Source of the DNA: Ganoderma boninense
Taxonomy: Eukaryota > Basidiomycota > Agaricomycetes > Polyporales > Polyporaceae
Direction: 5' to 3'
DNA length: 64,000 bases
Assembly: GCA_002900995.3 (NCBI GenBank)
Contig: CM035313.1
Coordinates: forward strand, 2,790,001 to 2,854,000
The position numbers and the translations under genes were made by a program. The notes beneath the pieces were generated by a model. That model was not told the origin of the DNA and ran no database searches. It saw only the letters and a program-made list of their open reading frames with translations. Numbering within the stretch: the stretch's first letter is position 1; the number at the start of each line of letters is the position of its first letter. Positions 1 through 12,111 of this stretch are shown piece by piece.

Positions 1-764
1 TGTAGAGGTCGGGTTGGTGGGATCTGGGGGAGGCAGCAATGAAAGAGTGGCATAGAAAGGTGATTCTGGGAGAAGAAGGGTGAGGGCTTCTGCAAGCTGT
101 TTGTCGTTAACACAGAATAAGAAAAACAACGCGGGACATGATTTCCACTCACCTGTATCGGCGCGCTGGGGTCGGCGTTGCGGCGAATGTCGATGATTTT
201 CTGAACAGTTTCCGCGCATTTTGTAGCGTCGTTTCTAGACAAGTCTTATCACATCCGTGCATGGGTCCCCAGGGAACAAGGATTGCATACCCAACTGCGT
301 ACAGTTCGGCCAACGTGTTCAGTGTCTTCAGATACTCGTTCCAGTTCTTTGTCTCTTCATATAGTTGGCTGAGACCCTTTACGAAGGTTCGGCGAAAATC
401 AGGGTACGGCGAAGACACGACTCACCTGCCAAGCAAGGAGCTGCTGCCCATCGGAGTCTATGGCCTTGCGATATACCTTAGAACCATGTCAATCGACGCT
501 ACAACCTGAAGTTTATCGTGGCAGTTACTTGCTCGCTCTGTTCATAGTCCTTCAAGTTTCGATAGGCAACTCCGAGAAACACGTTCCTTCACTGGGTGTA
601 TGAATTGACTGTGGCATGCAGCCAAGCTTACGATTCACGTACGCGAGGTAATTCTCCGGATCGTACTCCAACGCTTGCTGGGCTGCATCGCGCGCCTTCT
701 CATAGTCTTTCTTCGCAATGGCGTCACGAGCCCCCTTCAGCTTGGTCTTTGCGATGCCCGACAT
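1..764 (-). CDS. SKI3: SKI3-like TPR protein, N-terminal part (cut by window edge)
   Basis: The start codon is at 764, reading leftwards. The first exon encodes a TPR-type helix pair (KDYEKARDAAQQALEYDPEN), the usual opening of Ski3. After an intron come a second TPR segment (VFLGVAYRNLKDYEQSEQ), a KAIDSDGQQLLAWQ block and a GLSQLYEETKNWNEYLKTL block, which together match the spacing of Ski3 amino-terminal TPRs. Ski3 is the scaffold of the Ski2-Ski3-Ski8 complex, which feeds mRNA to the cytoplasmic exosome. At least three introns interrupt the visible part, and the gene continues past position 1, so most of the protein is missing here. It is divergent to the DOCK gene with about 700 bp between the two starts. 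Another TPR protein is possible, but the start and repeat arrangement favour Ski3. Confidence 0.75.
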
Positions 765-1467
765 GGTGTGCTAACGGACGCTCCAGGCCCGACCGAGATA
801 CACCTTTCGCAGCGTGGAGTCGAAGGATTGCCGAACGCAGCCCTTTGTGTGTAACGCAAAATAAGAGACCTCAGAAAGGAGAGGAGAAATGAGCGGAAAT
901 GGGCATTGGCAAGTTCCAAGCAAGTTCTGAGATCTGAGCAAGCCGAGCAAGCTGATGGGCGCGGACAAGCAGGCAGGCGTCTATGTGCACCCCATCCGAG
1001 GACCGAACTCAATCCTTACAGTTCGTACTGCACCCCGCGAGACGACGGCGCACATAGCTTGTGGGCTATGCCTCGCATAGCTTATCCATTGAGAGCTCTC
1101 GTAGCGTTGCAGTGGAGGGGAGAAGGAGCATCGAAATTTGATTCTGAGTTTTCGCCGGTGTGGCTTCGTGATGTGATGGCCTCTGCTTAAAGCGCAACGG
1201 CCGTGCCCTCTGTTGTTCAGAGTTCCCGCCTTCGTAGAGCTCACCCTGAAGCCCGAACGGTGCACCCCTCCTCCTCCGGACGTCCACAAGCCACCCCGTT
1301 TGTCTGTTGTGCACAGTACGTCCTGACTGCTTCTTGGACCCTTTTACGCGTCAGCCTGACGTCTTGGGCGCCAATTCCCACACCTGGTCTCTCAGCTTTC
1401 TTGTGCCCAGTCCGTCGTCCATCCCAGAGCAGCTTGCGTTCGGCGGGCCTGATACCCTGCTGCCGCC
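765..1467. promoter_or_regulatory. Divergent intergenic region between SKI3-like and DOCK genes
   Basis: About 700 bp separate the two outward-facing start codons, so promoters for both genes should lie here. Reading frames in it are short and have no recognisable protein. I see no clear TATA box. Confidence 0.4.
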
Positions 1468-4400
1468 ATGGCGGGCACTCTTGGCCAGCGAAAAGGCGTC
1501 TGGGAGCCTCTCCCTCTCATCATCTATGGATATGCAGTACACCCACTTTCTCCAGTCAACCGTCGAGACACCAAGCTATCTAGCCGCACCCATATCTCCA
1601 CATGGACCGACGCTTCCGGAGACGAACATCTCGTGCACAGGGACGTTGTTTCACTCGAAGTTGGAGACAACGTATACGCGTTTGAGAAGTACACCCCGAG
1701 GGACAAGGAGGTCGAGGGAATTTGGTACCGCGGGTGAGCATTCTATCTTCGTGGACGGTTGCACCTGTTCCGCACGCCATGCCAACGCGTCCTTGGTTTC
1801 CACTTCCTGCCAAGGACGATGTTCCATGATTTCGCGTGGACGCTGGCCATCGTGCATTTGACCCAGTTGTAGCTAGGGCCCTGCCTCTCAGATTGCAACC
1901 AGGACATCACACTGCCATACTTACGGACTCCCTGCAGGTACGTTGTCTGTACTTCCCGACGACCGCAAGTCAACTGGTCGTTATCCTCGGATCCGTCCAC
2001 CTCAAACGCCAAACCCTCTGCGCGAGCAGATGAGCTACAGCAAGTCTTCATTGGCATCTTCCCCGCGTCCCACATATTCGTCCGAGATGAGGTCTCAGAT
2101 GCGGAAGGACGGCTCACGGAACTTTTCAACGCGCTCAACAGCCCTGCGGACGGACGGACATCCGAGGAGGTGTTCGCAAACTGGAACAAAACTATGAGAG
2201 AGATGGATCCCGTGCGCGAGGAGGACGAAGAAGTCAACGATGCAGCTACCCGGAAATCGTTCAAGCTCACCCCACCTCCCGACCAAGCGCCGTCGACCCG
2301 CGCACGCCTACCAGTGTATCCCGCTTCCATCCGCTCCGCGTCCCCCACTGAGTCCCAGTTCAACAAGCCCTTACCCCCTCGTCCCACTCTCACGTCTGGA
2401 GATGACACCGTGTCCGGCTCCTCGCAGCCAATCATTGACGAGATCGCGTCTGCCCTGCGAGAATGGCATGCTCTCATGTTTCAATATCTCGCCCAACGTG
2501 ATTACCGCCTCTTCCACGTCGTCCGCGAGTACATCGAAGCCCTCCACCTTGGTCGTCGGCAGCTTCTATCCCAGACGCTCAGTTCCGAGGAAACTGTCAA
2601 CCTACGGCGCGAATGCGTTGCTAGACTCGTTTCGGGGAACATCCTTCAGGGTCTCGATGTGATCGTTCGCCATCCCACTTGGGGCGGATTGGTCAATGTG
2701 GATGTCGAGGGCGAGATTGACACGAAGAGCTGGATGAGTGCTGTTCGCATGTATGCGCTACAGGCCTCTCTCGCACATATGGATGTCTCTCCAGCGCCGA
2801 ATGCGCCATATAAACTCCCCCATGCCAACGGTTCGATCGACTATTCCGTCTCTGGACCCCCTGGCATCCCGCTCTCCGCGTCCCTCCACTCCTCGTTCCC
2901 CGATGCTCCGCGTCCTCGGGGGCACTCCCGACTCATCGGTTCACTATCCCCTACCTCCCCATCTCGGGCACGAGCGAAGTTCTACCATGTCTTCCTTGAC
3001 GTCCGCGCGTTTGTGGCCTCACCTTGCGCCCCTGGAGAGACTGCTGAACTCTACTTTTCCCTCTACAACAAGGCAGACGCGAGGTTCGTTTCGGAGGACT
3101 TCTGTGCCGTGCTCAACCACAATGGTGTCCTCGCGCGCGATCCCTCTGCCCGCATTCGTACGCTCTTCACCGATCTTGTGCAGTCGGATGCGCAGGACCC
3201 CATCTTTCTGGTTTGCAAGATCGTCAGGAACGGCTCGCTCAAGATGGGAAGCAACATGGGCTCCATTTCTGAGAACCCGAGACAGACAATCATCGGTTCC
3301 GGCTACAACACGACCATGTCCAATGATTCCTTTGGCCGCAGTCCGACTTCTGTGGACCCCCCGCAGGCTTTCCGTCGACCATTTGGGTGCGCGGTGCTCG
3401 AGCTGTCGCAGCTGAATTCCATGGCTGCCGAACAGACAGAGGTCTCGTCCACGAGGGAACACACGATGCCAATCTACGTGCCTACCAACGAGACGACGTT
3501 CTCGATGCTCCATCAGGATATTCTCAACCATAATTCAAGGGAGTACGAAAAGTCGCCGAGGTAATATTCCCTGTTATCATTATCAATCGGTGCACATTCT
3601 GATGTCTGTACAGGGCCGAGATGCTCGCAGTCTCGATCAAGGTCTTCTATGGAGACGCAGAGACCATTGTCCGTGAAAACTCATCCCTCCTGCAAGACAC
3701 GCCCCTCAGTTTGCGACTTGGCTTCGCCGACGTTGTTTTCCCTGGCGATGTGCGGAACGAGCTCTACACCAAGCTCTGGAGTGGCGACTTTTCAGCATCA
3801 CAAAGCACGAACGCGCGTCGAAATGTTGCGAACTTCGCTCGCGGGCAGGTGGGCGCGGTGACCGGGAATGTGCAGGTGACAATGGAAGTAAGGGACCAGG
3901 ACGGTCGGACGATCGAGCGAGTCATCTCGCAGTGCAGCGGAGAGCCGGAGGTCACGCAGTTCCATTCCATGGTCTTCCAGCGCACGACGCAGCCACACTT
4001 TGGCGAGCTCGTCAAGCTAAGACTCCCACTCAACGGCGCGCAGCAGTGGCACCTCTTCTTTACCTTCCGTCAACGGAGTTCTAGAGAACGCTCGTCGAGG
4101 AGCGTAGACACGGCGGATCGTCCTTTCGCTTTTGCCTACCTCCCGCTCTTCCCAGACAGACGTGCATTCCTCGAGGACGGAAGCCACACCCTGGTGCTCT
4201 ACCGCGCGGACCGCCTCTCTCAGATCACGACGGACATGTATCTGCAGGCGACACCTTGGCTACCCGCCAATCAGCGCCCCGAACAGGTCTATGTCCCTCC
4301 TGAACTGCAGAGAATTGCTCCCCCCATGCGCGACAGCCTGGTGATCCGATCGTCCCTTTGCTCAACCAAGTTCACGCAGAACTCGGTGCTTCTCAGCCTG

Positions 4401-7400
4401 CTGAACTGGGAGCAAATCACCGACAAGGAGCTATTGTCAACCATTCTGAGCAAGTTCACGTTCGTCGGTGAGGTCGAGATTGTCAAGTTCCTGCGGGACA
4501 TCTTCGACTCCCTTTTCGCGATCCTAGTCTCGTCAAACAACCAGTCGGGCGAGATGGATCACCTCGTCTTCAATGCACTAGTCACTGTTCTTGGCATCGT
4601 CCAGGATCGTCGCTTCAGCAACTTCCAGCCCGTCTTGGACGTGTACATCGATAGACACTTCACCTGCGCGTCCGCAGCCTCCCACATCATCCACTCTATG
4701 AACCGTCTTCTCCAGGATCCAACAGCGAATGACACCGCCTCATCCTTGCGCGCAGCCCTCAAGGTCTGGCACTACATTTTCAAGTTCATCGCTCGTTCTC
4801 GCGAGCTTCAGAAGGCGAAGGAGCTTGGCATGGGTGGTGGCGCTACCGCCGAACACCTCGAGGCCACGTTCAAGCGTGAGCTGCGCGCGCACCTCGTTGA
4901 GGTCAACCGTATGATGTCTACGACGTCTCCACCCTCCATCATCGGCACGCAGACGATCGCGCTCCAGCACTTCACCTCCATCCTCCCTGAGCTCGGTAAA
5001 GTCTTCTCCATAGTTGAGCTTGTCGCGATTGCCACGACGTTCGCGAACGCGATTGCGTCGACGAAGGGCAAGATCCTCATCTGGAAGCTCATCATGTACC
5101 TCCAGATAGTCAAGGGCTTCCTGTTCGACAACCCGAAGTCGCGCGGCCTCCTCGTCGAAGCCGTTGTCATCTGGATCAAGCCTCAATTTGGTCGGTTCGA
5201 TGAGTACACGCAGACGCTGCCTGGAGATTCCGAGTCGGCCAAGGATGCCGCTCGCGTAAGCTGGTTAGAGAGCATCCGTCTATCGGTCACCGTGGTCGCC
5301 ATCATGCTCGACAAGCTTCAACAGTGTCTGGTCGACCCAGTGATCACATCCAACCCCAACATACTTAGGCAGGAACAATACAATGTCGAATACTTGCTGT
5401 CCCTCCTGCCTAGGTAAGCGTCGCCTCTATCACTTGTCAAGTATTCACTGAATTTTCGTTTGTTAGGCTTTTGGACGCATACCAAGAGTACCAAAACCCT
5501 GCGTCCCTTCGAGCCGTCGAGCGCAACCGATCGTCCACTCCCGTCACGAACAGCTTCCCCGTCACCTTCCCGGAGTCATATCCATTCTCCCTTGCAACCC
5601 AAGCTCCCAAAACGGCCGTGAGCTCCTCCGCGACTCTGGATGTCAAGCCCGAGTTCAGCCCTGGTCTGGGCGAGGTCGCCATCGTCATTCTCGTCCTTAT
5701 CTTGTCTGCTCCGAAGAAGCACGTTGTGAGTTTCCTGGAGAGCATCCTGGAGATCGAGGGGCGAGACCACCTCGCGGCATTGCTGCTTCAGTACTTCAAG
5801 GTCGCAGGCTCCATGCTCGATAACGAAGCGTTCCCGAAGAACTGGCTCAACGTCAACATCCTCGCGCACCGCGTGCTACTCAAGATGATGGACCCGGTCG
5901 CGACGATGCTTGAGCGAGAGTTCGTGCCTGACGAGGTATCTGGGCGGCCTTTCGATGCGCCGTTGTGGAAGGAGTGTTTCTATGTCCTCCTAAAGATGCT
6001 CTCGTCCGAGCATCTGGTCATCGAGGAGTTCAGTCCCCAGGTGAGCCGGATCACGTGCGCTACGGCGATGCTCGTCAGTCTGACAAACATTTGCAGAAAC
6101 GACGAGCTGTATGGCGTCTTGCGGGAGATATCCGAGGCGAGGGCGCGATGCTTCTGCTGCGCTTGTGGGGTGCATTGGGTTGGCCGGATGAAACCGCTAC
6201 CGAAGAGATCGCCCTCGCACGGTATACCGTAAGTGACTGACGTCCTCCCGCGAACGTTCAACATAGTCTAATGCTGCCGCAGAACTACCAAGGCGCCTTG
6301 AATTCGCTTGTTGGGCACATCGTCAACTTGTGTCTCAGTCACCACGACCAGCTTCGGGAGAACGCAGTGCAGGTCCTCTACTGCATGATCATCTCGGAGT
6401 ACCACATCTCGCGCAGCTTCGAGCACATCGAAAACGAGCTCGTAAGCAAACTCGATACCCTGTTTATGTCCGACAGCAAAAACAACGAAATCTCGCGTGC
6501 ATTCTTCATCGGCCACCTCCGACACCTCTTCGATTCTTCCGATGTCGACGAGGACTTGCGCACCCGCGTGACGCTGTTCCTCGACTCCGTCGATGTCTTC
6601 CTCGAGCTGCTTTTGAGCGTTCGCGCTTTGCCGGAAGGCGAGGAGTACGCGGATGACCGGGTCATCGCTACGGTAGGGTTTCGCTTCTTTCTTGAACGCT
6701 CCTGTCCTGATACAGTTCAAACAGCTGCGCCTGATGAACTTTATCCGACGTATTGGACGAGATGAGATGTACATCAAGTACGTGCACCAGCTTGTCAACG
6801 TAAGCCAGCAACGCCTATTCTCTTGTGCTGGATCTGCAACGAATCATTCGTCTTCTAGATGCACCTTCAGTCCCAGAACTACGTGGAAGCTGCCCTCACT
6901 CTCAAGCTGCACGCCGATCTACACGAGTGGGATCTCAACGCCTTCGCTCCGCCTATGGAAGACCTTGGCTTGCCGCAGCAATCACATTTCCATCGCAAGG
7001 AGACGCTCTGTCTTCTCATTCTGGACTATCTTGGTGCGTCAGGGTGTGGATATTGCCATCATTATCCCTTGACCAGGTATGTCTACAGGCAAAGGCAAGG
7101 CCTGGGAGAGCGCATACGAGATCTGCAAGGACCTGGCAGCGAAGCACGCGGAGGTCACCTTCAACTAGTACGCGTTACGTTGACATCTTCTGCCACTCAG
7201 CGCTGACGTCAATTTTTAGTGCACGCCTTGCAGAGATCCTTCGGCACCAGGCAGCTCTCTTGGAGCATATCATCACCGACCAGCGGTACTATTCAGATTA
7301 CTTCAGAGTCGCGTTCTACGGGAATTTCCCGAACGCTATCCGGAACAAGCAGTTTATCGTGAGTTTGTTCTGTCATCTCAGGGAACGATGTGGTAATCCA

Positions 7401-8834
7401 CTGCGTGTAAACAGTACCGTGGATACGAATGGGAGAAGTTCGGTGCGTTCTGCGAGCGCATGCTCAACAAGCACCCTGGTGCTTCACTACTCAAGAACAT
7501 GGGCGACCCTCCTGTCGACATCCGCTTCGGTAACGACCAGTATATCCAGTGTACCGCTGTCGTGCCCGAGCCTCGCCGCGAACTTCCCATCTTCACGAAT
7601 CCCGATGTCCCTCCTCAGGTCCGCGCGTACTACGAGCACAGGTATGAGGATGTCTTTACTTCCGTTTTAGCCGTCAATTTACAATGTCCTATCGTCGCAG
7701 CGCTATCAACTTGTTCAGTTACTCGCGCCCCCTCTCCAAGATTGCCCGCGACGGAACGGAGGAAGTCTGGATTGAGAAAACGTATCTGACCACCGAGGAG
7801 TACTTCCCGACGGTTCTCAGACGATCGGAGGTAATTGGGGTACAGGTTGTCCCAGTGTCGCCGGTGGAGACGGCCCTTCTCGAAGTGGAGCAGCGGACGC
7901 GCGAATTGGCTGGCCTCAATCAGAAATACTCGTCCCTCGCGAAGACGGCCCAGCACTTCTCAACCAATGCCCTCGCGATGAGCTTGAATGCTGCGGTCGA
8001 CGCTCCACTGAACAGCGGTGTGGGCGCCTTCCGCCAGGTATTCCTATCAGAGGACTACATCGCAAGATACCCCGACAGGGTCGAACAGGTTGAGAAGCTT
8101 CGCACTGCGATAGATGAACAAGTAAGAGTACTAGTGATGTTTGGCGCTATCGTGCTACTGACCTCGAAATTCAGGTTCGCATGATTGATAGCTGCCTGAA
8201 ACTTCATGGACGACTGTGCCCCCCAGAGATGTTGGCCTTCCACGCTACCTTGGAGAAATTCTTCCTCAAGAATTTCGCTGAGGAAATCCAGCGACTGCCT
8301 GTCGACTCTACCCCTGAACCACGGGCCATGGATGTAGTCCCAACATCGACTCGTCTTCCTCCATCTGCTGCCATGCCGTCGCCCAACTATAACACGATGT
8401 TCGTCCTTCTCTTGAGTCCCCTTCATAATGGGTGCTGACGTTTCTACAGGAGATCCCAACCTCTCAATGTGGGCCCTATACATGTGGGCGTGACTCCGTC
8501 CGTGTCGGCATCTCCGCTGTCTCCCCGATCACAGGAGAACGGATTATCCGTGGCTGAGGCACCGTGGATGAAGCAGACGCCCCTCCAGCGCCACCTGGCA
8601 CATCTTGCTAGGCATGGCTTCAACGGAGTGTCATCGGGTCCCGGAGACAACGGTGGTAGCGACTCCTTGTCTGAAGAATCGCCGCGTAACTCTGTCGTGA
8701 CCGTTGGCAATGCCCCAGTGGCCACCATGTCCGGGGCCGCATCAATTACGACCTCCACGCTGAACAGCATCGGGTCCATTAAGGGCCGCTTCTCAAAGCT
8801 AGGCAGCCTCAACTTCGGGCGGCGAGATGGCTGA
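1468..8834 (+). CDS. DOCK-family guanine nucleotide exchange factor (SH3, DHR-1, DHR-2)
   Basis: Multi-exon gene for a DOCK/CZH-type exchange factor acting on Rac/Rho GTPases, usually with an ELMO partner (Dck1-Lmo1 in yeast). The start ATG at 1468 opens an SH3-like region whose second half follows a ~199-nt intron (VFIGIFPASHIFVRDE). The exon from about 2.9 to 3.6 kb carries the DHR-1/C2 domain (FYHVFLDVRAFV, AELYFSLYNKADARFVSEDF, MPIYVPTNETTFSMLHQD). A long helical middle runs to about 6.6 kb. DHR-2 follows in short exons at 6.7-8.3 kb (YYSDYFRVAFYGNFPN, YRGYEWEKFGAFCERML, AINLFSYSRPL). The end is a Ser-rich tail finishing GRFSKLGSLNFGRRDG. The reading is continuous through all exons I checked. 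The 3' part from 6645 onward is repeated at 12111, where several frames are broken, so this copy is the functional reading. It converges on the MedA-like gene. Confidence 0.9.
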
Positions 8835-9483
8835 TCGTGTGGGGGGCCCAGATTCCTCGGGCTTCGCGCTCTGGCCCGCCGTTGTCGATCGCCTTTTCTA
8901 GTGCTTTTATCTAATTCCAACCGCGGTTTGCTTTCATCTGTGGACTATCGTTGCGCCTTGCGTGTCTCTCCCTCGATGTATTTGGTTTATTGTTAATGTT
9001 GTACAGTGTAACTCACGATCCATAATACCGATTCTTTCAATTCCAACGTCGATATCGTGGGTGCGAGTGCTTCCTGACGCAGCGGTGATACCGCGGCTTC
9101 ATGAGGTTAGTGCAGGGCTGATGGGGGACGGTGTACATCGGCAATCAAGCAAGTGACGTGAATTCGTATACTTACCTGAGATAGACGTTCCGATTGAGGC
9201 GTTTTGGGTTCTGTAACCTGTTATACTTACCAAACGCTGGCATCGTGGACAAGGACCGCGATTATAAGAGCGATGGGAATTAATGTCATAAATAAGAAGC
9301 ATGTGAACATAATACTGCTACGTTGTATCGCGACTACAGAAGGAGCGAGAGAACGGGGACCAGATTGCTAAGGCTACATACAGGGTGTGACGGAGAGCAG
9401 GGACAACGGTGGCGAGACAAATTTTGGAGCAAGTGAAATGTTCGATGCGACACGCGGCCATGGGGAGACGGAAGTGGGGGGAA
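8835..9483. other. Convergent 3' intergenic region
   Basis: About 650 bp between the stop codons of the DOCK gene and the convergent MedA-like gene. It should hold both 3' UTRs. No coding frame is recognisable. The same sequence recurs at 14303-14951. Confidence 0.5.
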
Positions 9484-11408
9484 TTAAAGGAACGATTGAG
9501 ATCTGTGCGACGACGATGTCATTTGCTGATAATCGGGGGAATCATGGGACGGCACATAGACGCTGCCCGATTCCATTGCACCCTGTCCGGAATAGGGAGG
9601 TTGGTAAAGAGCGTGCGGCGAGTCGACGTAAGGCATGGAGACATTGGATGGCATGAGCGAGACGCCTCCTGTGCGGAGCGAGGGCACAGGTGACGAGGTG
9701 TCCGAGTGTGGTTGGGAGTGGGAGAGCAAGGAATGGTATGAGCCGGCAGACGAGAGGGCGGTCGCGGCAACGTAGTTGTTGTCTACCAAATCTAGGCAGC
9801 CGGGAACGTACTGGGGAGCGTGGTACGCCGCATGATTATGGAAGAATGGTTGCTGAGGCGACGTTGAGGGGGTATCCTCTGGCGTGGACGAAGTGGTATA
9901 TGGCGTAGCGATGCATGGACGGGGTAAGGTGGATGGGACAATCGACGGCTGGGGTATCGGAGAGATGATGCAGTCGCCTTCCCTCTTCAAGCCTGGAGAC
10001 AACGTCTAGAGCGCAAACCAACATCAACAAACTGTTGTGCATTGCGGACAGCAGGAAATAAACACACGTATTTGGAAATGATCTTGTCGAGAGCCTGGGC
10101 AACACAGCCCAGTCGAAGACTTTGACATCCTTCTCGATGTTCCGAGGTTTCGGCGCGGGGAAGTCCATGATCTTCTGGAAGAACTCCTCGGTGCCGACCT
10201 TGTTTTTGGACACGGTCTTCGGACGGAAGCCCTCGAGGTTCCTGCGGATCCTGTTCTTTCTCCTCGATATTGAAGATGTCGCCGACGAGGCACTCGAGCA
10301 AAAAGATGATGTCGACAGACGTGATGCAGCACTGAGACGCCGGCGTGTCCCCAGGCCCCATGGCCTCCGGTGGCCGATAGATGCAAGAGACGACGGTGTC
10401 CCCGTCGGTATACTCCGATGGTTGGATGGCTTCGCACGCGACGTGCAAGCTGCAGCCGTCCTGGACCCGCGTGAAGCGCACGAGTCGACGCCCATCCGAC
10501 GTTCCTCCTCGTCCCAGTCGTCGACGACGGCCATCGTCTCAGTCGGCGTCTCGATTTGCAGGACTGCGCGAAGGTGGCTGCGCCCGTCGTCGCCGTCCGT
10601 GCTCGAACGTTGCGCCCGGATGAGCGACTGCTTCTTCAGCTGCCCCCCGCCGACTGCGCATCCTTGGCAGCCATAGTGGCGTTCAGCACACGAGCGCGCG
10701 CGGTGCCGCTCGCAGGTGTTGGACGCGAGCTTTTGCGGGCCAGCTCCGCATGGCATCGATGCGGCGAGGCTTGAATAGAGTTCATGTCCGAAGGGCCCGG
10801 GGTCGACGGCGGGCCAAGATCGAGTGTGTCAACAACCTCCTGCTTGCATCGAACGGGAGGTGAGGACGAGGCACCTGAAGATAAATTTAATTGATCGATG
10901 AGAAGAACACGCGGGGGCGATATGAGGGAGCAACGCACAACGACGCCTGTAGGTGAACTTGCCAAAAGTAAGCGTGTCCAGAGCCACGTTCGAGTGGTTC
11001 AACGCCTGCACGGTGAGTGGCACTGTTGATGACGAGGCATGCGCATCCGACGACACCATTTGCAGCTCGGGGATGACGGCCTCGAGCTCCCACTCGTTCT
11101 CCTGCTCTGACCTGGATGCGCGCACCGTGGTACTCAACGCGAGATTGCCGACGACAATGCGAAGGAAGGTCGTCTCTGCACGGATGAGACTGAATTGAAC
11201 GCTGACCCAGATCGTAGTGCCTGCTGGTCCCTCCTGCGGGGTATACCGGAGAATCTTGAACATCTGTCCGGGGGACGACAGGGACGGTGGCGTGCGTGCA
11301 GATGAGGGTCGCGCGCTCATGGACGCTACGCGCGACAATGAATACACAAGACAAAATGGGTGGTGGAAAACAGAACGTACCGAGGAGAGGCAGTGATTTG
11401 CCCGACAT
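9484..11408 (-). pseudogene. Medusa (MedA)-like regulator, copy 1, frame-shifted and promoter-less
   Basis: Same gene as 14952-16878. Compared with that copy it carries four single-base differences near 10.1, 10.26, 10.49 and 10.65 kb, each of which breaks the conserved central frame (for example EEKNRIRR becomes EKEQ and VLPQALDK becomes VLPRLSTR). The copy is also cut about 160 bp upstream of its start codon by the inverted-repeat element, so it lacks most of the upstream region that copy 2 has. The differences sit in or beside homopolymer runs (GGG/GGGG, TTT/TT, CCC/CCCC, C6/C5). They are therefore more likely sequencing errors in a duplicated or misassembled stretch than true decay. Confidence 0.7.
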
Positions 11409-11571
11409 CGCGCGAGAATTGAATAGTGGAATGCCGGGTAGGTGAGGCGAGGGAAGGTCGAGGGCGCTGGATGATGATCCGTTGTGCAGAGTGGGAATGG
11501 TCTGATGAGTAGGTGGCAGCGCCGAGAGTGCCTTGACAAAATCTCAATGGGCCGGGGACAAAGCGTTTACA

Positions 11572-11599
11572 GCGCCTTGCATAATTCCGTGAACACGCC
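11572..11599 (+). repeat. Left terminal inverted repeat
   Basis: 28 bp starting GCGCCTTGCATAATTCCG, identical to the reverse complement of 12083-12110. The outermost bases differ slightly (CA before it here, a single C equivalent at the other end). Confidence 0.9.
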
Positions 11600-12082
11600 A
11601 AATTTTTTCTTTTGGCGCTTAAACTCGTCACGGTCACAGCTCTACTCAACGCCTGACCAGCTTGACCTCGCAAACGAGTCCTTCGTCCGCATTCTGGTCA
11701 ATTTCAGCTCCATAGTACGTCATCAAAAATTCACTGTGGCCTGTCGCATTCAGGGGTAGTCTTCTTATGAGAGGTCCCTCTTTGTTGCTGGATCAGAAGG
11801 CTGAATACACCGGCACCGAATGGGCTTGCCCGCTACCTTGGACCCAAGTACTAATTCTGTTGGGGAAACCGAGAAAACACAAGGCGACGGTTGAATTTCC
11901 ATCTTTGTCAGAGGTGGAGGCCCAAGAAACGCAAGATTTGAGAGTGCGCGACAGGAATCGAGCGGATGGCTCTGGGCGGTCCGGACGGGTTGTGACTCGG
12001 CCGCGTCATGCCGCGTCACGGGATTGTACCTGTGACTGGCACCTTCCCGTTATGGGGAGATAGACGCCTGTGCGAAAAAATC

Positions 12083-12110
12083 GGCGTGTTCACGGAATTA
12101 TGCAAGGCGC
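12083..12110 (-). repeat. Right terminal inverted repeat
   Basis: Exact inverted partner of 11572-11599. It is followed by G and then the TA dinucleotide that begins the second copy of the large duplicated block. Confidence 0.9.
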
Positions 12111-12111
12111 G

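Larger units (their letters stand above)
6645..11569. repeat. Direct duplication, copy 1 (DOCK 3' part plus MedA-like gene)
   Basis: This block is repeated at 12111-17039. The offset is 5466 at the left end and 5470 at the right end, fully explained by ten single-base indels. I saw no substitutions on side-by-side reading. Copy 1 joins unique sequence on the left inside a DOCK exon. On the right it ends at the TA (11568-11569) where the 542-bp inverted-repeat element begins. Six indels fall in the DOCK half, where this copy reads correctly. Four fall in the MedA-like half, where this copy is frame-shifted. Confidence 0.97.
11570..12111. mobile_element. MITE-like element with terminal inverted repeats and TA flanks
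   Basis: The element is about 542 bp. Its ends are inverted repeats: 28 bp at 11572-11599 match the reverse complement of 12083-12110 exactly, and an A/T-rich extension (ATTTTTTC) lengthens them to about 38 bp with a few mismatches. The dinucleotide TA flanks both sides (11568-11569 and 12112-12113), as expected for a TA target-site duplication of Tc1/mariner-type elements, and the left end begins CAGCGCCTTGC, resembling the CAGTG starts common in that group. No transposase frame is visible inside, so it would be non-autonomous. It lies exactly at the junction of the two large direct repeats. Confidence 0.8.
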
